DNA of 64,000 nucleotides, from assembly GCF_023973825.1 (NCBI RefSeq), contig NC_090119.1:248001-312000 (forward strand), written 5' to 3'. Numbering within the stretch: position 1 is the first letter of the stretch; each line of letters starts with the position of its first letter. The notes beneath the pieces were generated by a model that was not told the origin of the DNA, did no database searches, and saw only the letters and a program-made list of their open reading frames with translations. Made by a program: the position numbers and the translations under genes. This DNA comes from Plasmodium brasilianum (taxonomy: Eukaryota; Apicomplexa; Aconoidasida; Haemosporida; Plasmodiidae). This document shows, one piece after another, positions 20,911-35,200 of this stretch.

Positions 20911-21487
20911 ACAACCGGAACAGCCGCATTCTTTGTACAATCACTATTGCGTATATACTTGCACAGTCGTATGTAAACTACCTATGTACTTGTTTTTACG
21001 CACCCTTGTGTACTTATTTAATTTTTTTCTTTTTTACCGTTGTTACACTTTTGAAGTTGCAATAAATGCCATTTCACATTTTACATAACTTTTTGTTTCA
21101 ATTTTTGCGCAAAAAGGTATAAGAAAAAAAAAAAAATACTAAACGATATACATTACGCAATATGCGATATGGGATACACGATGTAGTATATAAAATATCT
21201 GATTCACGATAAAAAAATAAACAAAATATGGGACAAAAAAAAAAAAAAAAATTATGAACAGTTCATAATGTTCGCATTTTTTATGACATAATATTTTATC
21301 AAATATGATATGGACGAAGAAGCAAATGCAAAAATGTACAAGATTAATTAGGAGAAGTATTTATATTTGGGGGATGAATGATCCGAAATGAGTAAACAAC
21401 GGATGGTGAGGAGTATGTATTCCACTTATAAGTTAATGAAAGATAGGGGTACACTATAGCGAGAGCAGGTCTCTCCCACCCCCCCCA
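20911..21487. other. Convergent intergenic region
   Basis: Plain A+T-rich sequence with T tracts, an A run at 21125-21137 and another at 21236-21252. It separates the plus-strand HDAC pseudogene from the end of the giant minus-strand gene. I see no gene or regulatory element in it. Confidence 0.6.
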
Positions 21488-24400
21488 TTAAGTCGATATT
21501 TTATTTTTATTTTTGAGTCTAGCGCTTTGCCTGCAATTTAACTTGAGGGGTACAATTTTTTCCTTTTTTTTCTGTCTTATAACCTTTTTCAAAATACGAT
21601 TTTCTTTTTCATTTTTCAAATTTAGCCTCATATTTTTTGGTGGCATATAAATATTATCATAATTTTTGAAATCAAAAATGGATGCGGGTTCATTTTTCTT
21701 TTCATTCATTGTACATATTTTAATTTTCCTTTTATATTTAGACATAATATTCTTATGAATTTCACCAACACTGTTCTTTATACGTTTACCACCTATTCGT
21801 TTTTTAATCGGTGTAAATGTATGCTCTTTACTATTTTCAATTCTGTTTTCAAGTAATATTTCGTTTAGTGGTTGTTCTTTAATTTGAAGAGATCCTTCAT
21901 ATAATAGGCACGAGAAAGGGATGGTCTTGTTACCGCTGCTGGAAATACTGTCGATGCTGAAAAGGGTTGTGAGTAACTCGCTTTTGTTCTCAGTTTGTGT
22001 GTCTTCTCCGCTTTGCTTGCTCAGGAAAAATTTACGAGAATTATCCGTATTATCGCCACTTGAGTTTTCATCAATCTTATCAATCTTATGCATTTCACTC
22101 GTCTGATCATCCTGATACGCTACCTTCATATGATTAGCTCCCCCCTCTGTTATTCCCCCTGCTTCATTACTACCTTCCACCTGTTCATCTAAGAACGTAC
22201 CGTAAAACTTTTCACCAGTTTTATCATGCATTATTAGCATATCTTTATCACCGCGGTCAAATTCGTTTTCCTTGGCTTTATGATATGTACCATCGTTACT
22301 ACTGCTGGGGGTATTATTATGGTTACTATTTGCGTCATTACTAGGGGTCTTACCAACTTTGACCTCAATAATTTTCCCCTCACTATTTTTATTACCCTCT
22401 ATGTAGTCTGCATTGTGTTCACTTAAATATGTGTTATCGATGAAGGTTTTACTTCCCCATTTTTTATAATTACCATTCAAATTTTTCAAATTAGACTGAT
22501 GTTTATTATTCCTTTTCCTTTCGATAATTTTCTTTTTGCCATATTTACGTTCATTATCATTTATTTTTATATTGCTTCCTTGTATTGTTTCCTTGGAAGA
22601 GCTATTGTTCGTTTCTACTTCCTTGTGGAGTACATTAAGATCTTCCTTTTCATTTTTTTTTTTTATTTTTTCCATAATTGTAATATTGCTTTCATTTTTG
22701 GAGCCTCTTGTAATGATAATACTATCACTTGGGTTCATTTTACTATCTTTATCCTTCGTAGTTTCTTTATTTCCTTGATGATTTTGTCCATCATTCGTGT
22801 TGTTTTCCCCCTTCGCCACTTTGACCACTGCAGTAATTTCTGCCCCTTCTTCCGCCATATGTTTGTCATTTGGATTATTTTCCGCTTCTTTCGACCCTTC
22901 CACTTCTTTCTGAACTTCCACTTCCTTTTGAACTTCCACTTCTTTCTGAACTTCCACTTCTTTCTGAACTTCCACTTCTTTCTGAACTTCCACTTCTTTC
23001 TGAACTTCCACTTCTTTCTGAACTTCCACTTCTTTCTGAACTTCCACTTCCTTTTGAACTTCCACTTCTTTCTGAACTTCCACTTCCTTTTGAACTTCCA
23101 CTTCTTTCTGAATTTCCACTTCTTTCTGAACTTCCACTTCTTTCTGAACTTCCACTTCCTTTTGAACTTCCACTTCTTTCTGAACTTCCACTTCTTTCTG
23201 AACTTCCACTTCTTTCTGAACTTCCGCTTCTTTACCTTCACCACTTCCCTCCCCTTTGTCACTTCCACTCGTCTCTTTCTCTTCTGTAAACACAGGTCCA
23301 ATACTCGCTCCGAATTTCTCAATCTTCGATAGCTCAATATCATACTCCCTAACTTGGATTGCATCACAAAAAATGACTTTGCTCGTTCGTCTATGTTTTG
23401 ACTTTCTTTTGTTGTCATTCGAGTACTTGAATTTTCCAGATGAAGATGAAGGATCAACGTGTGCAGGGTCATTGCCCGTATGACTAGAAGAGAAAGAGCC
23501 TTCACCCATTTGGAACTCATTCAAAGATGAATTATCAGTATTATTATGACCACTATTACCGCCGCTATTATTTCCGCTAATACCATTGCTATTATCACTG
23601 CTATTGTCACTATTATTATTATTGCTTGCCTCTGAATCTGCATTTTTTATAGTGCAGTAGTAATCGTTACTATTAGTAAAAGGTGTGTGTACAAGGTTAG
23701 AGGGTAATGTCCTCGTAGGGTCGGCTCCCGAGGATTTGTGTAATTCCATACAGTGATTCGTTAACAAATCATAATCATAAAAGTATATATTTAAACACAG
23801 TGGACAATGGTAATGTGGGTCGGTGAAAAATTTTTTTTTTCTTTTCATTTTTTTGTTTATTTTTACGTATGACCTGCTTTTTCTTCCATCTCCTTCTACG
23901 TCTCCATTTGTTTCTACACTCACTTCTGCACCCACTTCTGCACCCACTTCTGCACCCACTTCTACACCCACTTCTGTATGTGCTTCCCTCTTGACACTAT
24001 TGTGTATAAGTTTACAGGGGAATATTATGTAACCACCGAGCGTTTTCCTACCCTTCCAATGCTCGTTTAAGTAGTGAGTATAATTCTTAACGTAGCTATT
24101 AGGCGGATAATATTTTTTATCACATAAAGGACATAAATATTTTTGCCAGTCGGGTTTTCCATATATCAATCTTTGATCCTCCAACGAATGAAAGGCTTCT
24201 ATTCGTAAAGGCATCACAGGGGACCTGTGCATTTCTTTATATATATTAGTTATATAGGGTATATCTCTATTCAATTTTTCCGCTTCCGAAAGATGATTTT
24301 TAAAATTTCCCTCAACATTAATATCATCCGTGCGGCAAGTGGTCTTCTCCCGAGTGTCCGTGCTTTCTATGTTACTACTTCCTCCATTGCTAATACTACC

Positions 24401-27400
24401 GTTACTGCTGATGTTGCTGCGAGCGTTATTACTTCTATTTGTTATTAACATGAACACATCTGCACTGTACTGATGGTTACCACAATTTTGGCCTTCTTCC
24501 TGGTTGTCCTTCCCAATAATTAAATGGCTATTTAATTGATTATCTAACTGGGTATCTAATTGGGTATCTAAATGGATATTTAATTGATTATCTAACTGGG
24601 TATCTAACTGGGTATCTAAATGATTATCTAAATGATTATCTAACTGCGTATCTAACTGTCTGTCTAACTGATTATCTAACTGTATACCTAACTGACTATC
24701 TAACTCGCTTGTTAACTTGCTTCCTAACCTGCTCCCTAACTCACTCGCCACTTCTTTACATACAAGTTCTGCGTTGTCCAACTTGTCTACATGTAAAGGA
24801 CTTCCAACGCTTTCCTTGTCCCCTCCTGTGTTTCCATCCACACCCTTTTGCGATAGTCTATGTTCATCCAAATTTGCATTTTCTATTTTTCTTCCTCTAA
24901 CTCCTTTACCATGTATCTTTGAAAGAGTTTCATCATCTGTAGCACTATCTATTATGCATACAATATGTTCGTAGTCCTTAGGCTTATCCAATGGCAATGC
25001 TTCATTCGTGAGGCCTGCACGTTTACATTTCTCTTTATGTATGTTCATTGGTTCGTTTAACGACGTCTGCTTATGAAGTAGCGGTGTATTACTACTGCTA
25101 TTGTTATTGATAAGATTACTACTGCTGATACTATTATTGTTGATATTACTATTACTGCTACTCGTACCTTCTATAGCTGCAGTTGCAACATTATGAATCT
25201 GTTTACACACAAAGGGGGGGCTTGACATATCTCGCTTGACCTTATCAGGAGGGTCCCTTTTTGTATGATCACCACTCCCTAAAATTTTAGTCGTATCTTG
25301 TTTTCTCCTTAGATTCATGTATCCATTTTTGAGTAGATAGCTTTCCTCATTTTTTGCACACACTCTTTTATCATTTCCATCTCCCTTTATGTACTTACGC
25401 TCTTTTATATAAACCTTTTTATAATTATCATCATGAGCATTTAATGAATAATTAACTGAGCCTTTTTCCTTTTCACTTGATTTATATTTAGGTGAGTATC
25501 TTTTTTTCTTCAATGTATTGTTCTTTTGATCTTTTGTTACTTCCTCAACGATAGGTACTTTGCTAATCTGCATTTTTTTTTCATCTCCCTTTACTCCTTG
25601 AAATGTATGGAAGTTCTGATTTAGTGCTGCTTGTTCAGTGTGTATGTTATTCTTACTGAAGTAACGATATTTCTTATGGGGAACAAAAGAAGGTTTAAGT
25701 GGTACGTACGACTCATACGGTTTCTTATTCTGTTTTACATTCAGAGCATTTTCGTTTAATATATTCATGTTGATAAAACTCACTACACTCTTCTCCTTGT
25801 GCATATCTTGCGCAGTTTGTTCATTCGAAAATTCCTTTTCCGTTTCGTTGATCATGTTTTTGCAATGACGGCACTCATGGTTTGACATAATAGTAGTATT
25901 GGCACTGGTATTACTCCAAGATGGGGTTTCCACAGTTGCTGTTGTCGCTGCCGCTTCCATTGTTACTGCCGCTGCTACTGCTTCCTCTCCTGCTTCCCCT
26001 CTTGCTCTGCTTCTACCCATGTGTGCGTCTAAAAACAAAGCGGAGTAATAATTTTTCATAATATCGTAACAGTAGTTAACGTTGCCTAATCTAAAATAGT
26101 TATTATGCAAATTAGATACGTGATAACTTGTCAGGGATTGTGGCTTTGCACCGATATTTATACTACTATAAGTACTACTACTATTACTGCTACTACTACT
26201 TGTAATCAAATTTTTAACATTCTGAAATAACAAATTATTGTCTTTTGTTTGAATGTTGTTACTACTGTTGATATGAGAATAGCTGTAATTTTCTTGTGCA
26301 CTGTTCTCTCTGTTTATGCACATCCCCTCATTTAGATGACCACTTGGATGTGCATTTTGTAAACTCTTTTCATTGTTCGCAAAATTTAAAATATGATTAC
26401 ACTCCTTGTTTATATCTGAAAAGATGGTTTGGTACATTTCCTTACCTTCTACTCTTGCTGGATCCATATGTGCATAATTACTTGATGACAAATAATTTTT
26501 GTTTTTTTCCTCTTCTTCCTCATATCCCTTCTGATCTTTTATTATATCTGTCATGTTCATATATTTTAAGATATTTTTACTTGGAAAATTTTGGAAACTA
26601 TCTAAATATTCTGGATATTCTCCTTCAGTATCATTATTCCCAGTTGACAATCCGATCATTCTTGCTGTCTCCATAATACTTCTCTCTCTGTATTCTTTTT
26701 CATTACTGTCAATGCAACTAATCTTAGGTCTAGCTGTCCCGCTTACATTGCATGCATCCAACTTATTGGAAGATTCTGCAGGTAATCCGGTAATTCCGGT
26801 TATTCGGTTTAAGCCAGTCAACCCGCTTAACCCACTTAATCCATTCGAGTGAAGGATACTACTTACTATTTGATCATCTGTACTGGGGAAATTTACTACG
26901 TTACTACCTGCCCTAAGTGATTCAGTTCTCGTGGTTCGAAATTTCTTAGGGCTATCTGGGGAATCACTAGGTTTGTAGCTATTTATACATTCGCAGCTAC
27001 TAGAATGGGTGTAATTTTTGGACATTGCAAACTTGCCAAGTTGGTACTCTTTGTTTTTCATTTTGCTAATGTAGATATCATAAAATTTTTTATTTTCTTG
27101 GTTATTCAAGTTGCATATATTTTGAATGAACGTCTTAATGTGACTCATGTTACGCACTCGGTTATCACACCTATCGGTACTATCTTGGTTGTCCCTACTG
27201 CCCCAACTATCACTTCTATTGTTGTTACCATTATTGTTGTTGTCGTGGTTATTACCATTGCCGGAGATGATTTTTTTTCTTCTTTTTTCATCCACGGGTG
27301 TGTCGTTATTATACTCCGCGAGTGCTTCCCTTAAGCAGTCTTTTTCCTTGTTATGATAAAACTCGCTTAAAGGATTGTTATGCGATACATTTGCACCGAT

Positions 27401-30400
27401 AACATCGTTCTTTAAACAAAGCATACAATTACATGGGTGTATTTTGTCAATATCAAAAATATTATCATTAATTTGTGCTCTTTTGTTAATATCATTGATA
27501 TACTCATCTTTCGTACTATTATTACCTTTTGTTAAATCTTCATAATCCTTTTCATTATGTATTAATTCTCTTATTTTTGAAGAACAACAGTTTTTGATTA
27601 GTTCATTCTCAACTTCATCATATGATGATGCATTAATACTAACATTCAACTGGTTGCATAGAGCATACTGTACCATCATATTCTTTAGTTTACTCTCTAA
27701 AAAGAGGAGGCTATTATCGTAAATGCAATTGTTTCTTTTACTACAACAGCTAAGACTTGTACTGCCTTCCTTGTTGTTACCATCATTGTGTAAATCTGTG
27801 TAATAAGATAAACAGTCCTTATCATAATTTTTATTTTCATTGCACATAATCTTATTGATGATATTTTTGTATTCACTATTATTATAAATCTTTTCTGACA
27901 CCTCTTTTAGGAAACTTAACTGGTTATACTGAACATGCGCTTGCTCTCTTTCGCGGTTCTCTACATTATTCGAGCCGATAAGTTTTATAATGCGCTCTTT
28001 TGATACTCTACGTGTTATCATTTTCTCGTCTTTTCCTTCCTCATCCGCGTGGTTTGAAAAATTGCCATGCATGTTACTTTTATTTAATTCGTTGTGGGAG
28101 TTCCACGGGAACAATGAGCTCCCTCGCTTGCTCGAAAAGACGTCGTTACGTTGTAGTGGGTTACTGTGTAGTGGGTTACTGTGTAGTGGGTTACTGTGTA
28201 GGGGGCTACTATGTAGTGGGTTACTGTGTAGTGGGTTACTGTGTAGGGGGCTACTATGTAATGGGTTACTGTGTAGGGGGCTACTATGTAATGGGTTGCT
28301 ATGTAATGGGTTGCTATGTAATGGGTTGCTATGTAATGGGCTGCTATGCAATGGACTATTATGCAAGGGGCCGCTATGTACGTCTTCCCCCCTCGAGTCC
28401 TCCATTTTTATGTTATTTCCTTCCTTTCCTTCACTCATGCTTGATATAAGCGAGTTTAGAAAAATGCTTAGGTTGTCTTCACTGATGTCGCACTTCCTAC
28501 CTTGGATATGCTCGTTATTTAAAGATAAAGTCAAGCCATTGAATGAGTTAAAAGAATACCTACTACTGCTGCTACTACCACTCCGTATTCTATCCTCATA
28601 ATTACTACCACATTCACTATTGTGTATATTATCTGTTTCACAAAATAATATATCCTTAAAATAGGTTGTTCTATTATTTTCTTTTCTTCCATTCTGTAAA
28701 TCATTAATATGGGATGATGGCATATCACTTGATAGGGAATACCTATTAACACCGTCCTTTTTGATTATATTCCAGCTGTCATTTTTTGTTGTGCTCTTTT
28801 TTTCACTATGCGATTTATCAATAGTCAAAATGAAATTTTCTATCTGTTTTTTATTGGGTAAGACTCGTCTTGAGTTGCTGTTTGTTATACTACTTTCATT
28901 TAAGTCTGATATATTCGTTGAGCTATTTTCTTTTATATTTACTCCTTCATATAAAGAGTTGGTTGTACTACTATAATTCTCCTTCTCATTTATACAAGAC
29001 CTGTTAACACCATTATAAATCAAATTACTTTTTAAAATGGTCATCCTGTCTTTTTCCATTTCACTTTCTCCGTAATTGCTGAGGGTATAACTATTGTTTC
29101 TATACTTACTACTACTGCAAGAACTGCTGCAGTAGCTATAGGTGTTCTGATTCCAGTGAGCACCCTCATGGAGATGGCCTCTTCTGCCATTTATATCATT
29201 ACATGGATTATTATTCAACGTATCGGATACACAATTACTTGATGGATGAGGAGCAGATCCCTTCAAGATATTTGTTCCAACTGTTTTCCTTTTTTTAATG
29301 TTAATGGAGGATAACTCCGTTACATTAGTGATCATCTGTCTTGGGGGAATATTTCGCTTATTCATTGTTGTTCTATTTGGCGCAGTTGTGTATTTATTCT
29401 TCTCTACATTAAGAATTTTTTTTTTGTTATTCGGCTGAACTGCGTTATTCATGGTATGCTTTTCTTTTTCGTCTGACTTGCTATCCTGTTTTTCGCCCTC
29501 CTCGCTATCCTGTTTTTTGCATTCCTCGCTATCCTGTTTTTCGCCCTCCTCGCTATCCTGTTTTTTGCATTCCTCGCTATCCTGTTTTTCGCATTCGTCG
29601 CTATCCTGTTTTTTGCATTCCTCGCTATCCTGTTTTTCGCCTTCTTCGCTATCCTGTTTTTCGCCTTCTTCGCTATCCTGTTTTTCGTCTTCTTTGTCTT
29701 CCTTGTTGTCCAGTTTTCCGCCCTCCTTTTTGTCCTCTTTCTTGTCTTCTTTTTCGTCTTCTTCCTTCTCGCCCTCTTGATGTCCTTGCTGTCCCTGTTT
29801 TTTTTTTTTTTTTTTTTCGAATAAATTTTTTTTTTTTGTATTGTTATTTAGCAAAATGACAAAATTATCACTCTGCAAATTACCAGAATATTTTTGTTTA
29901 AATTTGTTATTTAGGTCATCATAACATTCTTTCGTATTTCTCAAATTGTATTTTTTTTTTGTTTTGTCGTTAATTGTTTTGTCGCTATTTATTTTGTCGC
30001 TATTTATTTTGTCCCTATTTATTTTGTCGCTATTTATTTTGTTGCTTTTTATTTTGTCGCTATTTATTTTGTCGCTATTTATTTTATCGCTATTTATTTT
30101 ATCATCAATTATTTTATTGCCAATTATTTTGCCATCCATTTTGTCGCCCAATAATTTGTTTCCCAATAATTTATCGCCCAATAATTTATCGCCCAATAAT
30201 TTATCGCCCAATAATTTATCGCCCAATAATTTATCGCCCAATAATTTATCGCCCAATAATTTATCGCCCAATAATTTATCGCCCAATAATTTATCGCCCA
30301 ATATTTTTTCGCCCAATATTTTTTCGCCCAATATTTTTTCACCCAATAATTTGTCGCCCAATATTTTTTCGCCAAGCTTCTCACAATCAATATGGCAGTT

Positions 30401-32187
30401 GCGCACCAGTGGTTGTTTCATCTTTTTTTTTGCATGATCATATTCAGAACAATCATAAGAATTGCCACAATCTAATATATTTTTTTTTGCATTAATTGCT
30501 TCCTCAGACACGTGCATTATTTTTTCCTTTGAATTTTTTTTTTTTGAAAAATTGGAATAATTTTTTAACTCATCAGTGCGGTCTTTATTATTATCACTGG
30601 GGTAAATATTGCAATGAATTTTTTCCTTTTCGAAAATTTCTTTATCACCCATTTGTTTTTCGCATATTTGTTTTTCGCATATTTGTTTTTCGCATATTTG
30701 TTTTTGGCAAATTTGTTTTTGGCAAATTTGTTTTTCACAAGTTTGTTTATCATTAATTTCTTTTTCATTAATTTCTTTTTCACTAATTTCATTTTTATTA
30801 ATTTCTTTTTCATTAATTTCTTTTTCACTAATTTCATTTTTATTATTTCCTTTTTCAATAATTTGTTTTTCGCTATTTTCTTTTTTATTAATATCTTTTT
30901 TTTCTTCTTTTATCTCTTTCATCTCTTTCATATCTTTTATTTCTTTTTCTTTTTTCGTGGGTATTTTACCTTCATCAGTGTAATCATCTCCACTTGTTAT
31001 ATCGCCCTCCCGTTCTTGTGTCGTAAGAGGACTGCTTGTCATTTGGATGTTCATTTTACGTTGAGTGATCATTACTTCCTCTGATCCTAGATGAACTACA
31101 ATTCCATTGGAACCTAGGAAATTTTTAGTACTTTCCGTACCACCTTCCTTTACACCTTCGTTCACTCTTCTCATTTGTGCTGCAGGCACATCGGAGTTAT
31201 TCCTGCTTTTGCTAGCAATAACTAAATGATATTTTTCGTCTTTTCTTATGGCATTTGTAATATTTGCAATTTTTTGTTTTTCTTCTCCTTGGAAAAACTT
31301 CATACCTACTTCTTTATTTTTGCTCGCATGAAAATGTGTTATATCGTCCTTGCTGTTTGTAATTTTGAGTTTTTCATTTATGTCTTTATATGTATTCACT
31401 TTTTCCAGTCCTTTCCTTCTATTACGTTCGTTGGAATATTTCCCATCCTTAAAGGAAATAAAACGTTCCCCAGAATTATTCATATTATTTGATACCTCTT
31501 TTTGTTCATAAAAATATTTATGATAACCTAGCTTTTTCTCCTTTTCACTGTCGCTATTTTTTTGCATGCATAGGGTACCATGTCTATCTTTCTTCTGATT
31601 TGTTAACTTCTCTTTCTGTGTAAGAAATGGTTCTGCAGTCATTTTTGTAATGCCCTTTTCCTTATCATCTCCTATTTGGATTATGTCTTTCTTTTTTTGA
31701 ATAACCATATTATTTTGGTCATTCGCAGTGTTCTTTAGGCTTCTTGTAGCTACCGACTGGATACCCCTGCATGGGATTTCGGGGCGTGCAACTGTGTTTG
31801 AAGAAAAGGAAAAAAAAAATAATAATAAAATTGAGAAAGAAAAAAATAGTTATATAAATGGCAAAAAAATAATGGAATAGATAAGAAAAATAATGAGAAA
31901 TAAATTAACAGAAAATAATGGAATATATGGAAAAAATACAACAAAATAAAAGGAGGAAAAAACTCTAATTTTAATTAGACTACACAGAAAAATGCATCGC
32001 AAAAAGCGTCCATTTGCACGATTTTTCGTACAAATAGACTTACATATATACAAGGAAACTTCATGTATGTCCAAAAGAAACGACAAAATAAATGCATAAA
32101 AGGGAGGAAAGCCAAAAATAGAATGAAAGAACAATACTCGAACACGAAAATAGCGGCAAAGAGGGCAGCAGAGTGCCTGAACAAGCA

Positions 32188-32226
<39 letters not shown>

Positions 32227-35200
32227 GTATAGAGGTACGTGCATATGGATACATGTACATGTACACGTGTATATGTATATGTATGCATGCATATTTACCG
32301 CCTCTAGCATCATCTTCAGTTGGCATGCCTTCACTTTTGTACTCGTTTGTTGCTCCATTTGAACATTCACATAATTCCGAAAAGTTTGAATTGTTCTTCG
32401 TTTTATCACCCTCTCTCATCTTCTCATTCTCTGTTGTGATGTTCGCTGGTTGTACTCTCTTGTTCAATGTACCATTACTCCCAGTAAGTGTATTAACAGG
32501 AGTAGCATTACTAATAATTAATTCTTTCTTTTTAGAGAACCTTGTTTTCGCTTGGGGCATCTCTTTTTCGTTTTTGTTAAAAATTCTGCTATCATGCACG
32601 TTTTGTTTATCATTAATATGTCGACTGCGCCTGTTGCTGCCTTGTACGTCGTTTGAATCGTCTGGCTGTGTTTTATCTGTGCCATATTCCTGGTCAGAAT
32701 TATCGTTAACTCCCCATTTTGCAGCGCTCAATATATTACTCCTATTACTGCTAGTAGACTTGCTATCCCGACTAAGTAATGCATTATTGTGTAAGCATAG
32801 GTGATCACTATTACTCTTATTGTGCTTTTCATAATGCACAGTTTCGTTTCCTAATATTTTGTGAAGACTTCCCATTTCTTGAACATTACCTGTTATGTTT
32901 TTGTTAAAAATAATTTCATCTTTTCTATTTCCTTCTGTGTTGTTCTTAAAGTCACTTTTGTCAATGCAAATTTTTTCATTAGAAGAATTGCTAAGTGAGT
33001 ATTCATTCGTATCATCATGTACGGCAGAAGTATCTATTTTTATATGTTTTAATCTATCATAATTATTATATTTGTTTATCTTTTTATTTTTTACGTGAAT
33101 AAAATTAGACATGAGCATTTTATCATTACGTAGGAGGTTAACCTTACCAGTATTAGTAGCGTTATCACTATTACGGATACCTTTTTCATCGTTCAGAAGT
33201 ATACTGGTATTCGTTGTTTTCCTTTTTTGAGTCGATATGGTAATCGACGAAGGAGTAATAAGATGCTTACCTTTTTTATCATTCTCATTTAATTTTCTCT
33301 TTTTCAATATGTAGTTTGCTTCTAATAATTCTTTCGTTTGGTTAACAATAAATCTTGAATTTTTTCTATTTCTATCATCATCTTTTTTTTCTTCCATAGA
33401 AAGATGAAAATTTTTGTGTTGCAATTCTCTATTTTTTTCTTTAAAATTATTATTATTTGTAGGTAGATCTACAATATGAATGGCTTCAAAACTCTTTCTT
33501 CTCATTTCTTCAAAAGTTAAACCCTTTTTTACATTTTCATGTTTCAGGTATAGCATGTTTTTATTGTTAAAATTGTTCAAGGAAGAATCTCCTCTTTTTT
33601 TACATGAACTGTTCATATCGTTTGGTCCACTTATTAATTGTTTATTTTCATTATTAAAATTAGCACCTTCATTATTAATAGTAATGGACATTCCTTCTCT
33701 GGTATAATTTTTGTTTTTGGAATAATGATTCACATCGCCATTAATTAAATGTTTATGTGTGTTTATGCGACTAGGTGGTGTTGTTTGAGTACTACTTCTA
33801 CGCTCTGCATGCATGTTAATGTTAGTTCTAACTGCATGAGTCTTGCTTTTTTTTGAACCAAGCAAGGAGAATTGATGAGAATAATCATTAGACATTTCAT
33901 TTTTATTATAGGTGTTACATTTGTTAGAAGCATGAACAATATGATCATCATGTGAAAGATCCTTATGTTCATCCCTTCTATGAGGTATATTATTATGTCT
34001 AATTGGTATATTAGAATTGATAAAATTGGGTTGGCTTCCTCTACCCGCTATATTAGATATGTGTGTGAAAGGTTTTTCACTAATAATAGATGTATCACAG
34101 TTAATGGATGGAAAGATCTTTTTCGAATTATTCAAATTAATAATAGAACTATGAAAACTTTTACTATTAATATTATTTATAGATATATAACTTTTTGTAC
34201 TCGTTACCTTTAGAATATTATATTTCTTTAAAAGTGAAGTGTCTGCTTGTTGACATATATTACTACTTCTTTGTGGATTTAACAAATTATTTTGTTTTCC
34301 CATGATACAATTTTTTATAGGAATTTCTGTTTTATTCCTTATATTTTTCGATGAAATAGTTTGAAAATTGTGTACGTTTGACATGTATGAACTGTTCATG
34401 TTTTCATTCTTTTTTTTATTTAATAAAGCCTCCATGTTGTTAGGGTAGAGAGGAATCCTCATTATACTATTAGATTCTCTATTATAATTGTTCAAACTCT
34501 TATTCTGATCGTTATGGCTCTTTCGTGTAAATTCTTGCATCGTTAGACCATTATTACCACAACCTCTATTGAAACTATTACCGCTACCGCTTGTGAAATT
34601 ACTACCGCTGTTGTTATCGCTGTAGCCACCACTACCGCTGGCATTACCGCTGATGCTATTGTTATCATTTGTGTACTGACCATCCTTTTTTGCAGCATTA
34701 GCTGTAGAGGTGTACGGTGCATGGCTAGGAACACTACTTTTTGTTTTATTCCCCTTGTTACACTGTATATTTTTAGCGTTCTGATGTTTAGATCCCCCTT
34801 GATATGATGCACAGTCATTTTTATTTTTTTCTCTTAAATTGTATGGGTTGTTCCTCTTCAAGTTTTTAAAATTCATATTTTTTTCATTCTGATATCTATT
34901 CCTATTACTGGTTCCTTCACATTTACTAGAAGATGTTCTAGTAGCATTACTGCCTGGGACTATTTTGTGTTTGTAATTTGGTACCATGGAATTTACACAG
35001 ATTTTTTCGAAATTTACACCCGAATTGATGTCCGAATTGATATTCCCCTTAGCACATAGATGATTGTTTTTTTCCTTCACATTTAGACTCTTTTCCTTTA
35101 CTAAATCGGAGCTCCTTTCAAAGGTATGTCGTTCTGCATTGAACCTGTTGCTATATATATTGTTCGAAAGAAAACATATTCTATCTTCTCTTCGATCTTC

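Noticed and set aside
22499..23520. Long plus- and minus-strand ORFs rich in FHFFLN, LLSELP or KKWKFR
   Set aside because: They are other-frame readings of the 18-bp QKEVEV repeat in the giant gene; periods divisible by three keep all frames open.
29451..30858. ORFs such as SSLSCF, LFILS, YWAIN and KYAKN strings
   Set aside because: Antisense or shifted frames of the 15- and 24-bp coding repeats of the giant gene.
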